A stretch of DNA of 6,530 nucleotides from JAKLQJ01 sp964534135 (GCA_964534135.1 CAZHQC010000119.1:1-6530); one strand, 5' to 3'. Positions 1 to 5,765 are shown, numbered from the stretch's first letter. The notes: generated by a model from the sequence alone, not told the origin. Program-made: numbers and translations.

Positions 1-3
1 GAC

Positions 4-37
4 TATGACATTTCTATTTAACGCATATATGACATTT
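4..37. repeat. 10-bp direct repeat, possible insertion-sequence end
   Basis: TATGACATTT occurs at 4-13 and again at 28-37, a period of 24 bp, in an AT-rich context before the first promoter. Some IS families (IS21-like, IS481-like) carry short tandem repeats inside their ends, so this could be the end of an element lying to the left of the window. No transposase or terminal inverted repeat is visible here, so that reading is inference. It could equally be a pair of regulator sites for the importer operon. Confidence 0.35.
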
Positions 38-53
38 TAAAAAAATTACTACA

Positions 54-88
54 TTGTTTCTTAGTATATTACGATTATAACTTATAAT
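54..88 (+). promoter_or_regulatory. Candidate sigma-70 promoter(s) of the importer operon
   Basis: Two overlapping choices are visible. TTGTTT (54-59) and TATAAC (76-81) are 16 bp apart. A perfect TATAAT lies at 83-88 but has no good -35 at the usual distance. Either would start transcription at about 88-96, at or beyond the ATG at 89. The first gene must then begin downstream, which supports the ATG at 149. Confidence 0.45.
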
Positions 89-148
89 ATGTTAGAATTT
101 GTATTGGCAAAGTATTCAATCTGGCTGTTTATTTTGGGGCATAATCAG

Positions 149-1387
149 ATGCGAAAAGAAAATATATCACTTATTTTAATAGGGCTTTTTTGCTCTTTTA
201 TTTGTTTCTCCGCTTGCTCAAGGCCTGAACCCAAAAACACTGATAAAACCATAGTTCTTTGGGAACAGGAAGACGCGCAAGTAGCTCCGTATATAGAGAA
301 GATTTTAAAAGATTTCAAAGCTTTCCCCGAGAATGCCGGGATAGAAATTGTTAGAACGCATTACCAAACGGAAGATTTAAGACAACAGTTTCAGGCCGCC
401 TCTCTTGCCGGAGTTCCTCCCGATATTCTTATATCTCCAAGTGATACTGCCGGAGTTTACGCCATATCTGGCTTTATCCGACCCATTGATGAATATTTTG
501 ATTTGAATAAATATAATAAGGCGGCTATTGAATCAATTTCACTTGATGGCAAAACCTGGGGTATTCCGATATCAAACGGGAATCATCTTATGCTTTTTTA
601 TAATAAAAAGCTGACTAAGACTGCTCCGCGCAGTACAGATGAACTTTTCAAATTTTGCAAAAAAAATATCGCTAATAAAAAACTTGAATACTGTATTGCT
701 TTTGATATGGGCGAACCTTTCTGGCTTATGCCTTGGCTTGGAGCGTTTGGCGGTTGGCCAATAGATAATAAAACTCCGACTTTAGATACAAAGTATATGC
801 GCGAGGCTCTCAATTTTTACCTTGATTTAAAGTATGAGAAAAAAATAATGCCCATGGAATGCGATTATAATTGTATGGATTCACTTTTTAAGGAGTCTAA
901 AGTTGCTTTTATCATAAATGGAGACTGGGCTATTTCAAGTTATATGAATCATTTTAAAAAGGATTTCGGCATCGCTTTGCTTCCAAAACTTTCACAAACC
1001 GATAGATGGCCTACGCCTATGGTGAGTGGAAAATATTTTATGATAAGTTCAGAAGCTTCTAAGAAGAAAATGAAATTATTGGCTAGATTTATTGATTTTT
1101 ATACTAATAAAGAAAATCAAATCCGTCAATTTGAAGTTTTAAAACGTTTGCCGGCATTGAAAGAAGCGGCTCAATCTGAAACAATAAAAAGAGATCCGGT
1201 TTCAAAAATATCTATGAAACAAATTTTAAAAGGTCGGCCCATGCCCATGGCAACTGAAATGCGCGCCATTTGGGATTCAGCCAGAAATTATATGGGCCTT
1301 GCCATGACAAAAAAAATGAGCGTTGATGAAGCTGTAAAAAAAATGCATAAGAACACTCTTAATAAAATTGAAGAAATGAATAGGTAG
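149..1387 (+). CDS. Extracellular sugar-binding lipoprotein of a CUT1 ABC importer (MalE-like)
   Basis: This is a family 1 extracellular solute-binding protein that captures a sugar, probably an oligosaccharide, and delivers it to the two permeases encoded next. From the ATG at 149 it has 412 residues, normal for the family. It begins with a lysine/arginine-bearing n-region, a hydrophobic stretch (residues 6-20) and a lipobox-like FSAC with Cys23 as the lipidated residue. An in-frame ATG at 89 would put 20 extra residues before the signal peptide, has no Shine-Dalgarno and lies on the promoter, so I reject it. Family features include the LAGVPPDI segment near residue 87, GIPISNGNHLMLFYNK (138-153) and INGDWAISSY (256-265). 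The PTPMVSGKYFMIS segment near 288 and FIDFYTNKENQ near 314 resemble maltodextrin-binding proteins. Cys170/Cys182 and Cys238/Cys242 could form disulfides. The exact substrate cannot be read from sequence. The MalF-type permease follows after 16 bp. Confidence 0.93.
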   Translation: MRKENISLILIGLFCSFICFSACSRPEPKNTDKTIVLWEQEDAQVAPYIEKILKDFKAFPENAGIEIVRTHYQTEDLRQQFQAASLAGVPPDILISPSDTAGVYAISGFIRPIDEYFDLNKYNKAAIESISLDGKTWGIPISNGNHLMLFYNKKLTKTAPRSTDELFKFCKKNIANKKLEYCIAFDMGEPFWLMPWLGAFGGWPIDNKTPTLDTKYMREALNFYLDLKYEKKIMPMECDYNCMDSLFKESKVAFIINGDWAISSYMNHFKKDFGIALLPKLSQTDRWPTPMVSGKYFMISSEASKKKMKLLARFIDFYTNKENQIRQFEVLKRLPALKEAAQSETIKRDPVSKISMKQILKGRPMPMATEMRAIWDSARNYMGLAMTKKMSVDEAVKKMHKNTLNKIEEMNR

Positions 1388-1403
1388 CGAGCAATAGAAC
1401 TCT

Positions 1404-2606
1404 ATGGACTTATTATATAGCTTAAAAGATGTAATCTGGTTTGTTTTTCTTATCCTTATCGGGATTGGAATTATTGAGGGATATTTATATATTCAATTTA
1501 AGTTTTTTGATAAAAAATGGTTTCTTTCATCAACAATCGCAGGTTTCCCCATTTTGGCTCTTATTATACTTGCCATTTTTATGCCGCTTAGTTTGAAACA
1601 TAGTTTTGCTTTTTTATTGAGTTTTTTTGCGGCGCAAACTATTATTTCTCTGGTTTTCAAGTATGTCGTAAAAGGCCGTTTTAGATTGCCTTATCTTTTT
1701 TTAGCGCCCGCTTTCATAGGACTCGGCTTATTGCTTTTGTATCCTTTCCTTTTTGAGGTTTACCTTTCTTTTTTTGATTTGAAGCTTACCACCATAATGG
1801 TATGGAAAAACACAGGTCATCTTCCTTTTGTGGGTTTTAGGCATTATATAGATGTTTTTATTTCTTCTCCATTATCTGAAGTTACTTTTTGGCAATTATT
1901 TTTAAGAACCATCTGGTGGACTTTTATAAATGTTTTTTTTCATGTCTTGGGCGGGTTTGCATTAGCTCTCTTGTTAAATAATCATATACGGTTTAAAGGT
2001 ATCTATCGCACATTTTTAATCGTGCCTTGGGCTATGCCGCAAGTTGTGGCTGTGCTCGCTATGCGCGGTGAATTTCATTCCCAATATGGCTTTGTAAACA
2101 TATTAATCAATAAAGTCCTTGAGGTAGCTCCCTTTCTCAGTTATATAGGTCTGGCGCCCTTGCAATGGCTCAGCAATCATCCTCTTGCCACTTGTACTAT
2201 TATAAATATTTGGCTTGGCATACCCTTTATGATGATTGTTATATTGGGAGGTTTACAATCCATTTCAAAATCATATTATGACGCCGCTTCCATAGATGGC
2301 GCCTCTTATTTTCAAAAACTTTTTTATATTACCGTACCGCTTGTAAAACCTGTTTTATTGCCGGCTATGACACTTGGCGCGGTATGGACTTTCAATAATA
2401 TCAATGTCATTTATCTTGTAACCGGGCAGGCCGGCGGTACTGAGCAGGCGGATATTCTTGTCTCGGCTCTCTATAAGGCCGCCTTCACATATAATAGATA
2501 TAGTTATAGCGCGGCTTTTGCCATTATAGTCTTTGTTTTCCTATTTTTAATTTCAGTATTTTGGCTTAAAACTTTTGACGCTGCAAAATCAGACAATGAG
2601 AGATAA
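1404..2606 (+). CDS. MalF-type sugar ABC transporter permease
   Basis: This inner-membrane permease subunit has 400 residues. Hydrophobic segments near residues 11-31, 41-61, 66-86 and 96-118 precede the conserved transport core, whose further segments lie near 168-190, 203-220, 264-283, 318-340 and 368-388. The EAA loop that binds the ATPase is at 291-316, reading YYDAASIDGASYFQKLFYIT and then VPLVKP. Its DAA--DGA core and the proline after the I/V match the family. The N-terminal extension resembles MalF, but there is no large periplasmic insert like the P2 domain of Escherichia coli MalF. The stretch between the fourth segment and the core is only about 45 residues. The ribosome binding site is weak, so translation may be coupled to the binding-protein gene 16 bp upstream. 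Its last nine codons are repeated 125 bp downstream at the MalG start. Confidence 0.93.
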   Translation: MDLLYSLKDVIWFVFLILIGIGIIEGYLYIQFKFFDKKWFLSSTIAGFPILALIILAIFMPLSLKHSFAFLLSFFAAQTIISLVFKYVVKGRFRLPYLFLAPAFIGLGLLLLYPFLFEVYLSFFDLKLTTIMVWKNTGHLPFVGFRHYIDVFISSPLSEVTFWQLFLRTIWWTFINVFFHVLGGFALALLLNNHIRFKGIYRTFLIVPWAMPQVVAVLAMRGEFHSQYGFVNILINKVLEVAPFLSYIGLAPLQWLSNHPLATCTIINIWLGIPFMMIVILGGLQSISKSYYDAASIDGASYFQKLFYITVPLVKPVLLPAMTLGAVWTFNNINVIYLVTGQAGGTEQADILVSALYKAAFTYNRYSYSAAFAIIVFVFLFLISVFWLKTFDAAKSDNER

Positions 2607-2703
2607 GAAACGAAGGATGGTAGTAGTTAAATTTAAAATATTTGGAAGTCCGACTTCCCAGCGAGAAGTCACAATATATCTGTTAGGAAGACGGACTTTG
2701 TGA
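2596..2703 (+). other. 35-codon mini-ORF between the permease genes (vestigial MalG start)
   Basis: An ATG at 2596 inside the last codons of the MalF gene opens a 35-residue frame starting MRDKKRRMVVVK. Its TGA at 2701-2703 overlaps the GTG start of the MalG-type gene (GTGA, 2700-2703). The first residues match the MKDKK of the real MalG start, so the frame probably began as the original MalG start and lost its gene when the insert arrived. It may still carry ribosomes from the MalF stop to the MalG start. There is no Shine-Dalgarno of its own and no recognisable domain. A translated product is uncertain. Confidence 0.4.
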
Positions 2704-2704
2704 C
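2644..2704. repeat. Inverted-repeat-rich insert between permease genes
   Basis: The insert between the two MalF-tail copies contains three inverted repeats. GGAAGTC-C-GACTTCC (2644-2658) has perfect 7-bp arms. AAGTCCG (2646-2652) pairs with CGGACTT (2692-2698). GTCACAA (2668-2674) pairs with TTGTGAC (2698-2704). The last stem would cover the GTG start at 2700 and leave the AGGAAG ribosome binding site (2685-2690) in its loop. It looks like a small palindromic intergenic element. No terminator T-run follows, so the operon is probably not interrupted. Confidence 0.55.
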
Positions 2705-3593
2705 GCAGCAAAATCAGATCATGAAAGATAAAAAAATAAAAACAAAAGAGCAATTAGCTCGTTATAGAAAAGAACAATTAAAATATATATTGATTCATTT
2801 CGGTATCATTATATTCGCTTTTATTTGCGTTTATCCTCTCTTAAGAATTTTTTCCATTTCAATAAGGCCGGGTGACAGGGTTATATCCACAGATTTATCT
2901 TTATGGCCTTCGGGCGCCACTTTTATTTCTTATGTGAAATTATTAAAAAATACCAATTTTCTTATATGGCTCTGGAATTCTCTTGTAATAACCGTTTCCA
3001 CCTCATTTATCGGTGTCTCGCTTGCATCCACCGCCGCCTATGCTTTTTCCAGATTTAAATTTCCTGGTAAAAAAATGGGTTTAGTTTTGCTGCTTTCATC
3101 GCAAATGATTCCAGCCGGCATGCTTATTCTGCCTCTGTTTCTTATGATTATGAAGCTGGGCTTGATGAATAGTTATCTTGGCATGATTATCGCTTATTCA
3201 GTATCCGCTTTACCTTTCAGTATTTGGATTTTAAAAGGTTATTATGACACTATACCCCGCTCTCTTGAGGAAGCGGCTTTAGTTGACGGAACGAGTTATG
3301 TTGGGGCCTTTTGGCATATTGTACTGCCCCTTTCCACTCCCGCTTTAAGCATAGCTTTTCTTTTTAATTTCACAATGGCATGGAATGAATATCTTATTGC
3401 CAGAGTGGTATTATTTAGCTCCAAGCAGTATACATGGACTTTAGGTATTTTCGAATTACAAGGTCAGTTTATTACGCAATGGGGCATGTTTGCGGCCGGT
3501 TCCATGCTTGTTACAATCCCGGTACTTATTGTTTTCTTGTATTCGTCAAAATGGCTTATGTCGGGACTTACACTCGGCGGTGTTAAGGGATAA
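2700..3593 (+). CDS. MalG-type sugar ABC transporter permease
   Basis: This is the second inner-membrane permease subunit, partner of the MalF-type protein. From the GTG at 2700 it has 297 residues, close to the usual MalG size. A basic cytoplasmic N-terminus is followed by hydrophobic segments near residues 29-49, 86-113, 126-150, 159-178, 208-228 and 265-287. The EAA loop is at 189-211 (LEEAALVDGTSYVGAFWHIV then LP) and is a near-ideal match. The GTG has an AGGAAG at 2685-2690 with 9 bp spacing and overlaps the stop of the mini-ORF. The alternative ATG at 2721 gives 290 residues (MKDKKIKTK), has no good Shine-Dalgarno, but matches the inferred ancestral start. The first seven codons from GTG are derived from the MalF tail in another frame. 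Either start is possible. Confidence 0.92.
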   Translation: MTQQNQIMKDKKIKTKEQLARYRKEQLKYILIHFGIIIFAFICVYPLLRIFSISIRPGDRVISTDLSLWPSGATFISYVKLLKNTNFLIWLWNSLVITVSTSFIGVSLASTAAYAFSRFKFPGKKMGLVLLLSSQMIPAGMLILPLFLMIMKLGLMNSYLGMIIAYSVSALPFSIWILKGYYDTIPRSLEEAALVDGTSYVGAFWHIVLPLSTPALSIAFLFNFTMAWNEYLIARVVLFSSKQYTWTLGIFELQGQFITQWGMFAAGSMLVTIPVLIVFLYSSKWLMSGLTLGGVKG

Positions 3594-3628
3594 TAATTAA
3601 CTTTAAAACAACTTAAAGAGGAAAATAT

Positions 3629-4729
3629 ATGGCTTCTGTTCAATTTAAAGATATAGAAAAAAAATATGGCGATGTTACTGTTTTGAAAGGCGTGAATTTG
3701 GAAATAAAAGATCATGAATTTGTAGTTATAGTTGGTCCTTCAGGTTGCGGGAAATCAACACTTTTAAGAATGCTGGCTGGGCTTGAGGAAATTACAGACG
3801 GAGAGATGATAATAGGTTCCTCGCTTGTAAATCATCTTTCTCCAAGTGAAAGAGAGATAGCCATGGTTTTCCAGGATTATGCTTTGTATCCTCATATGAC
3901 AGTAGAAGAAAATATGAGTTTTGCTTTGCGCCTTAAAAAAACGGATAAAACGGAAATAACCAATAGAGTTCAAGAAGCTGCAAATATTCTTAAATTAAAT
4001 AAATTTCTTAAGCGCACGCCCAAGGCTTTATCCGGTGGGCAGCGTCAGAGAGTTGCGATAGGCAGAGCTATTGTAAGAAAACCCAAGGTGTTTTTATTTG
4101 ATGAGCCTTTAAGTAATCTTGATGCTAAGCTTCGTGAGGATATGCGCGTTGAAATAGCTAAACTTCATCAAAATTTAAATGCCACAATAGTTTATGTTAC
4201 TCATGATCAAATTGAAGCTATGACTTTAGCTAATAGGATAGTTGTAATGAACCATGGTAATGTTCAGCAGATAGGCGCTCCGATAGAAGTTTATCATAAG
4301 CCTGTAAATATGTTTGTAGCTGGATTTATCGGAAGTCCGACAATGAATTTTATAAAAGGGAAGATTGAAATTATTGATGGAAGATTATTCTTTAAAAATG
4401 ATCAGATGAAATTTTATATTCCTTCATCATTGATGATTGAGTCTTCTGATAGTGAAGGGAAAGATATAGTTATAGGAATTAGACCTGATGATATTGTTTT
4501 GGAAACTGAAGACGCCGAGCATTATACGGAAAAAATAGATGCTGTTTTAGAAGTGAGCGAATTGCTTGGCCATCGTGAAAATTTATATTTCAAGATTGGT
4601 GACAATAAGATACTTGCCTCCGTGAATACTTTCGCAAATAAAAGTCCCGGTAGTAAAATTTCTCTTTATTTCAATTATAAGAATATGCATATATTTGACG
4701 CTAAAGATGAGAAACGTATTAATGCCTAA
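3629..4729 (+). CDS. MalK/UgpC-type ATP-binding subunit of sugar ABC importer
   Basis: This cytoplasmic ATPase powers the importer. Its 366 residues are standard for the MalK/UgpC/MsmX group. Motifs in order are Walker A GPSGCGKST (36-44), Q-loop FQD (Gln82), signature LSGGQ (134-138), Walker B VFLFDE (154-159), D-loop SNLD (162-165) and the switch His192. All catalytic residues are present. The C-terminal regulatory region includes FIGSPTMNF (233-241) and GIRPDDI (283-289), typical of the OB-fold/TOBE domain of this group. An AGAGGA at 3617-3622 lies 6 bp before the ATG, and the gene begins 35 bp after the MalG-type gene. Such ATPases can serve several sugar importers, but its position in this operon points to this one. 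Confidence 0.95.
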   Translation: MASVQFKDIEKKYGDVTVLKGVNLEIKDHEFVVIVGPSGCGKSTLLRMLAGLEEITDGEMIIGSSLVNHLSPSEREIAMVFQDYALYPHMTVEENMSFALRLKKTDKTEITNRVQEAANILKLNKFLKRTPKALSGGQRQRVAIGRAIVRKPKVFLFDEPLSNLDAKLREDMRVEIAKLHQNLNATIVYVTHDQIEAMTLANRIVVMNHGNVQQIGAPIEVYHKPVNMFVAGFIGSPTMNFIKGKIEIIDGRLFFKNDQMKFYIPSSLMIESSDSEGKDIVIGIRPDDIVLETEDAEHYTEKIDAVLEVSELLGHRENLYFKIGDNKILASVNTFANKSPGSKISLYFNYKNMHIFDAKDEKRINA

Positions 4730-4752
4730 AATTGGTATAATTATTTTATAAT
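4695..4752 (+). promoter_or_regulatory. Possible internal promoter for the ferredoxin gene
   Basis: TTGACG (4695-4700) and TATTAA (4717-4722) are 16 bp apart at the 3' end of the ATPase gene. Two further perfect TATAAT hexamers lie at 4736-4741 and 4747-4752 but lack clear -35 partners. No terminator separates the ATPase and ferredoxin genes, so the ferredoxin could be read from either the operon promoter or a local one. Confidence 0.3.
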
Positions 4753-4796
4753 CTTCATATGTTTGCGGAGGTTAAAATAAAGTTTGGAGGAAAGAA

Positions 4797-4985
4797 ATGA
4801 AAGCGACTGTTGATGAAGCAGCATGTATTGGATGCGGAGTATGCGCGGGAGAATGTCCTGAAGTGTTTGAAATGAATGCCGATAATAAAGCCATTGTAAA
4901 AGGCGATGCGGTTCCTGCGGATAAAGAAGAATCTTGCAAATCAGCTTGTGACAACTGTCCCGTTACTTGCATTACTTGCGAATAA
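4797..4985 (+). CDS. Small [4Fe-4S] ferredoxin with extra cysteines
   Basis: This is a 62-residue cytoplasmic electron carrier. The motif CIGCGVCAGECP (10-21) and a later NCP (Cys54) match single-cluster ferredoxins such as that of Thermotoga maritima. Cys10, Cys13, Cys16 and Cys54 should bind the cluster, and Cys20 with Cys47 occupy the disulfide positions of that family. Three more cysteines (51, 58 and 61) are unusual: the tail CKSACDNCPVTCITCE has five cysteines in 16 residues. Two GGAGG sequences precede the gene, at 4767-4771 and 4786-4790. The second is 6 bp from the ATG, so strong translation is expected. It is co-directional with the importer genes but has no evident functional link to them. 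Confidence 0.92.
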   Translation: MKATVDEAACIGCGVCAGECPEVFEMNADNKAIVKGDAVPADKEESCKSACDNCPVTCITCE

Positions 4986-5008
4986 GCGTTAACGGATAAT
5001 ATAAACTT

Positions 5009-5043
5009 AAATGCCCTGTTTTTAAAAAGCAGGGCATTTTTTT
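5009..5043 (+). terminator. Intrinsic terminator after the ferredoxin gene
   Basis: Perfect 10-bp arms AAATGCCCTG (5009-5018) and CAGGGCATTT (5030-5039) enclose a short T/A loop and are followed by an unbroken run of Ts to 5043. It lies 23 bp after the ferredoxin stop and ends the importer-ferredoxin block. Confidence 0.93.
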
Positions 5044-5082
5044 ATCCCGCCATAGACGGATAATCAGATTAAATATTTACCC

Positions 5083-5107
5083 CGTGGATTGCTGGATGCA
5101 ATCCGCG
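5083..5107 (+). repeat. 10-bp hairpin
   Basis: CGTGGATTGC (5083-5092) pairs with GCAATCCGCG (5098-5107) around a 5-base loop. The one imperfect pair is T5085-G5105, a G-U wobble only if the plus strand is the RNA. No T-run follows, so it is not a terminator. Its role is unknown. Confidence 0.5.
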
Positions 5108-5172
5108 AGATAAGAAAGAGTCCCATAAGGACATTACTGTTTTTTAAATATGGGTTGGGTAAACAAAACACT

Positions 5173-5218
5173 TTCCCGCATCGGAAATTTTTACGAAGTA
5201 AAAATTCTTATGCGGGAA
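5173..5218. repeat. Bipartite perfect hairpin
   Basis: Outer arms TTCCCGCAT (5173-5181) and ATGCGGGAA (5210-5218) enclose inner arms AATTTTTAC (5186-5194) and GTAAAAATT (5198-5206). A 3-base loop (5195-5197) and a short internal loop complete it. The stem is 9 + 9 bp with no mismatch inside either block. It resembles dispersed intergenic palindromes. A weak T-rich stretch follows in the minus direction, so it might stop leftward transcription. Confidence 0.65.
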
Positions 5219-5305
5219 CGAATTGGGTAGAAACCCGCGGGGTTATGTTATGAGTATCTACGCCAATACAATTCGGCGGGCAGGTATAGTAACGTGGGTA
5301 GTTTT

Positions 5306-5532
5306 ATGGCAGTAATATTTAACAGCAGAACCAGAGTCGCTTAGTACTGCGCTCTTCCGTCTCACTGCAGGATAGAAACTCGAGAACTTGGCCGTTTGAT
5401 ACGCATAGCGCTTGATACGGCAGTGGCATAGCCTTCTGTCCGTAGCAAACCTTTGAAAGCCCAGTCCACCCAGCCTCCTGAATGTTATAAGTCGGCTTCC
5501 GAACGGTTCTGCTTGTCAAACATTACCGCCAT
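5306..5532 (-). ncRNA. Candidate structured RNA with ~27-bp closing stem
   Basis: The two ends, 5306-5332 and 5505-5532, are inverted repeats of 27 and 28 bases with one bulged base and three differences. In minus-strand RNA all three differences are G-U pairs. In plus-strand RNA they would be A-C mismatches. Inside, a branched hairpin lies at 5443-5417, with pairs ACGG/CCGU, CAG/CUG and GGC/GCC around a UAU loop. Smaller hairpins are possible near 5504-5491 and 5411-5401. The interior is 52% GC, against about 31% just to the right. I do not recognise the RNA: it does not match tRNA, RNase P RNA, tmRNA or hammerhead signatures that I know. A decayed MITE with long terminal repeats is the main alternative. 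The exact 5' and 3' ends are unknown. Confidence 0.45.
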
Positions 5533-5568
5533 TTCTTATCTTGTTAATTTTTTTGAAGAATATCCACA

Positions 5569-5718
5569 CCCTATTTAGGATACATCCGATTTACCCAACC
5601 CAATATAATGAAATTCCCAATAGCCCCATTGGACTATTCGCCGCAAAATCTTTGTTTCAATTTGTTTCGGTTTAGATAGTCCCACCCAACCCTAATTAAG
5701 ATAAATCCGAATTACCCA
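5569..5718. repeat. Diverged 29-bp direct repeat
   Basis: Bases 5569-5597 and 5690-5718 match at 25 of 29 positions, with a core ATCCGA(T/A)TTACCCA in each. The period is 121 bp. The first copy overlaps the right arm of the 13-bp inverted repeat (5590-5602). CCCAACCC also lies beside the second copy. On the minus strand these give GGGTTGGG runs. Confidence 0.6.
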
Positions 5719-5765
5719 TTTTGGTGAGTTGGAAAGAGGCAAAGAAGGTGATGGACTTCATTTTG

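Larger units (their letters stand above)
2571..2731 (+). repeat. Duplicated 3' end of the MalF gene flanking an insert
   Basis: Bases 2577-2606 encode the MalF C-terminus DAAKSDNER plus TAA. Bases 2702-2731 match 26 of 30 positions and in the same phase encode DAAKSDHER plus TAA. Three differences are silent (GCT/GCA, GAC/GAT, GAG/GAA) and one changes Asn to His. Similarity reaches a few bases upstream (ACTTTTGACGC against ACTTTGTGACGC). In both copies an ATG overlaps the stop region, at 2596 and 2721, and is followed by an (M)(R/K)DKK peptide. The likely ancestral arrangement is therefore an 11-bp MalF/MalG overlap, later split by about 125 bp of extra DNA. Confidence 0.8.
5151..5602. repeat. 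13-bp inverted repeat bounding a ~450-bp segment
   Basis: TGGGTTGGGTAAA at 5151-5163 is the exact reverse complement of TTTACCCAACCCA at 5590-5602. Both arms are followed outward by AT-rich TAT/ATAT sequence. The segment has no transposase gene. It could be a non-autonomous, MITE-like element or an outer stem around the structured island. No convincing target-site duplication is seen. Confidence 0.5.
5044..5765. other. Gene-free, repeat-rich intergenic region
   Basis: No credible protein gene is visible on either strand; the short open frames lack ribosome binding sites and family features. The stretch holds a hairpin (5083-5107), a 13-bp inverted repeat at 5151/5590 enclosing a bipartite hairpin (5173-5218) and a GC-rich foldable island (5306-5532), and a diverged direct repeat (5569/5690). 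Bases 5331-5500 contain 89 G or C in 170 (52%). Bases 5531-5600 contain only 22 in 70. The region runs into the IS3 remnant on its right side. Confidence 0.7.

Noticed and set aside
89..148. Upstream in-frame ATG for the binding-protein gene
   Set aside because: It overlaps the promoter, lacks a Shine-Dalgarno and would add 20 residues before a clear lipoprotein signal peptide.
598..813. 71-codon minus-strand open frame
   Set aside because: It lies wholly within the binding-protein gene in another frame, with no family features or ribosome binding site.
3464..3715. 83-codon minus-strand open frame across the permease/ATPase junction
   Set aside because: It is antisense to two well-supported genes and shows no domain.
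4730..4760. ATTAT-TTT-ATAAT as a terminator after the ATPase gene
   Set aside because: The stem is only 5 weak A-T pairs and has no following T-run.
4772..4972. 66-codon minus-strand open frame opposite the ferredoxin
   Set aside because: The ferredoxin has perfect cysteine motifs and a strong ribosome binding site; the antisense frame has neither.
5319..5519. 66-codon minus-strand open frame inside the GC-rich island
   Set aside because: Its ends lie within the arms of the long inverted repeat, it has no credible ribosome binding site and it matches no family. The strand-biased wobble pattern favours RNA over protein.
5455..5676. Plus-strand stop-free stretch through the repeat region
   Set aside because: It has no start codon or ribosome binding site and is bounded by many stops in the same frame, so it is probably chance.
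5719..5765. Possible orfB start of the IS3 element by -1 frameshift
   Set aside because: The shifted frame gives about 25 residues with no transposase features before a stop.
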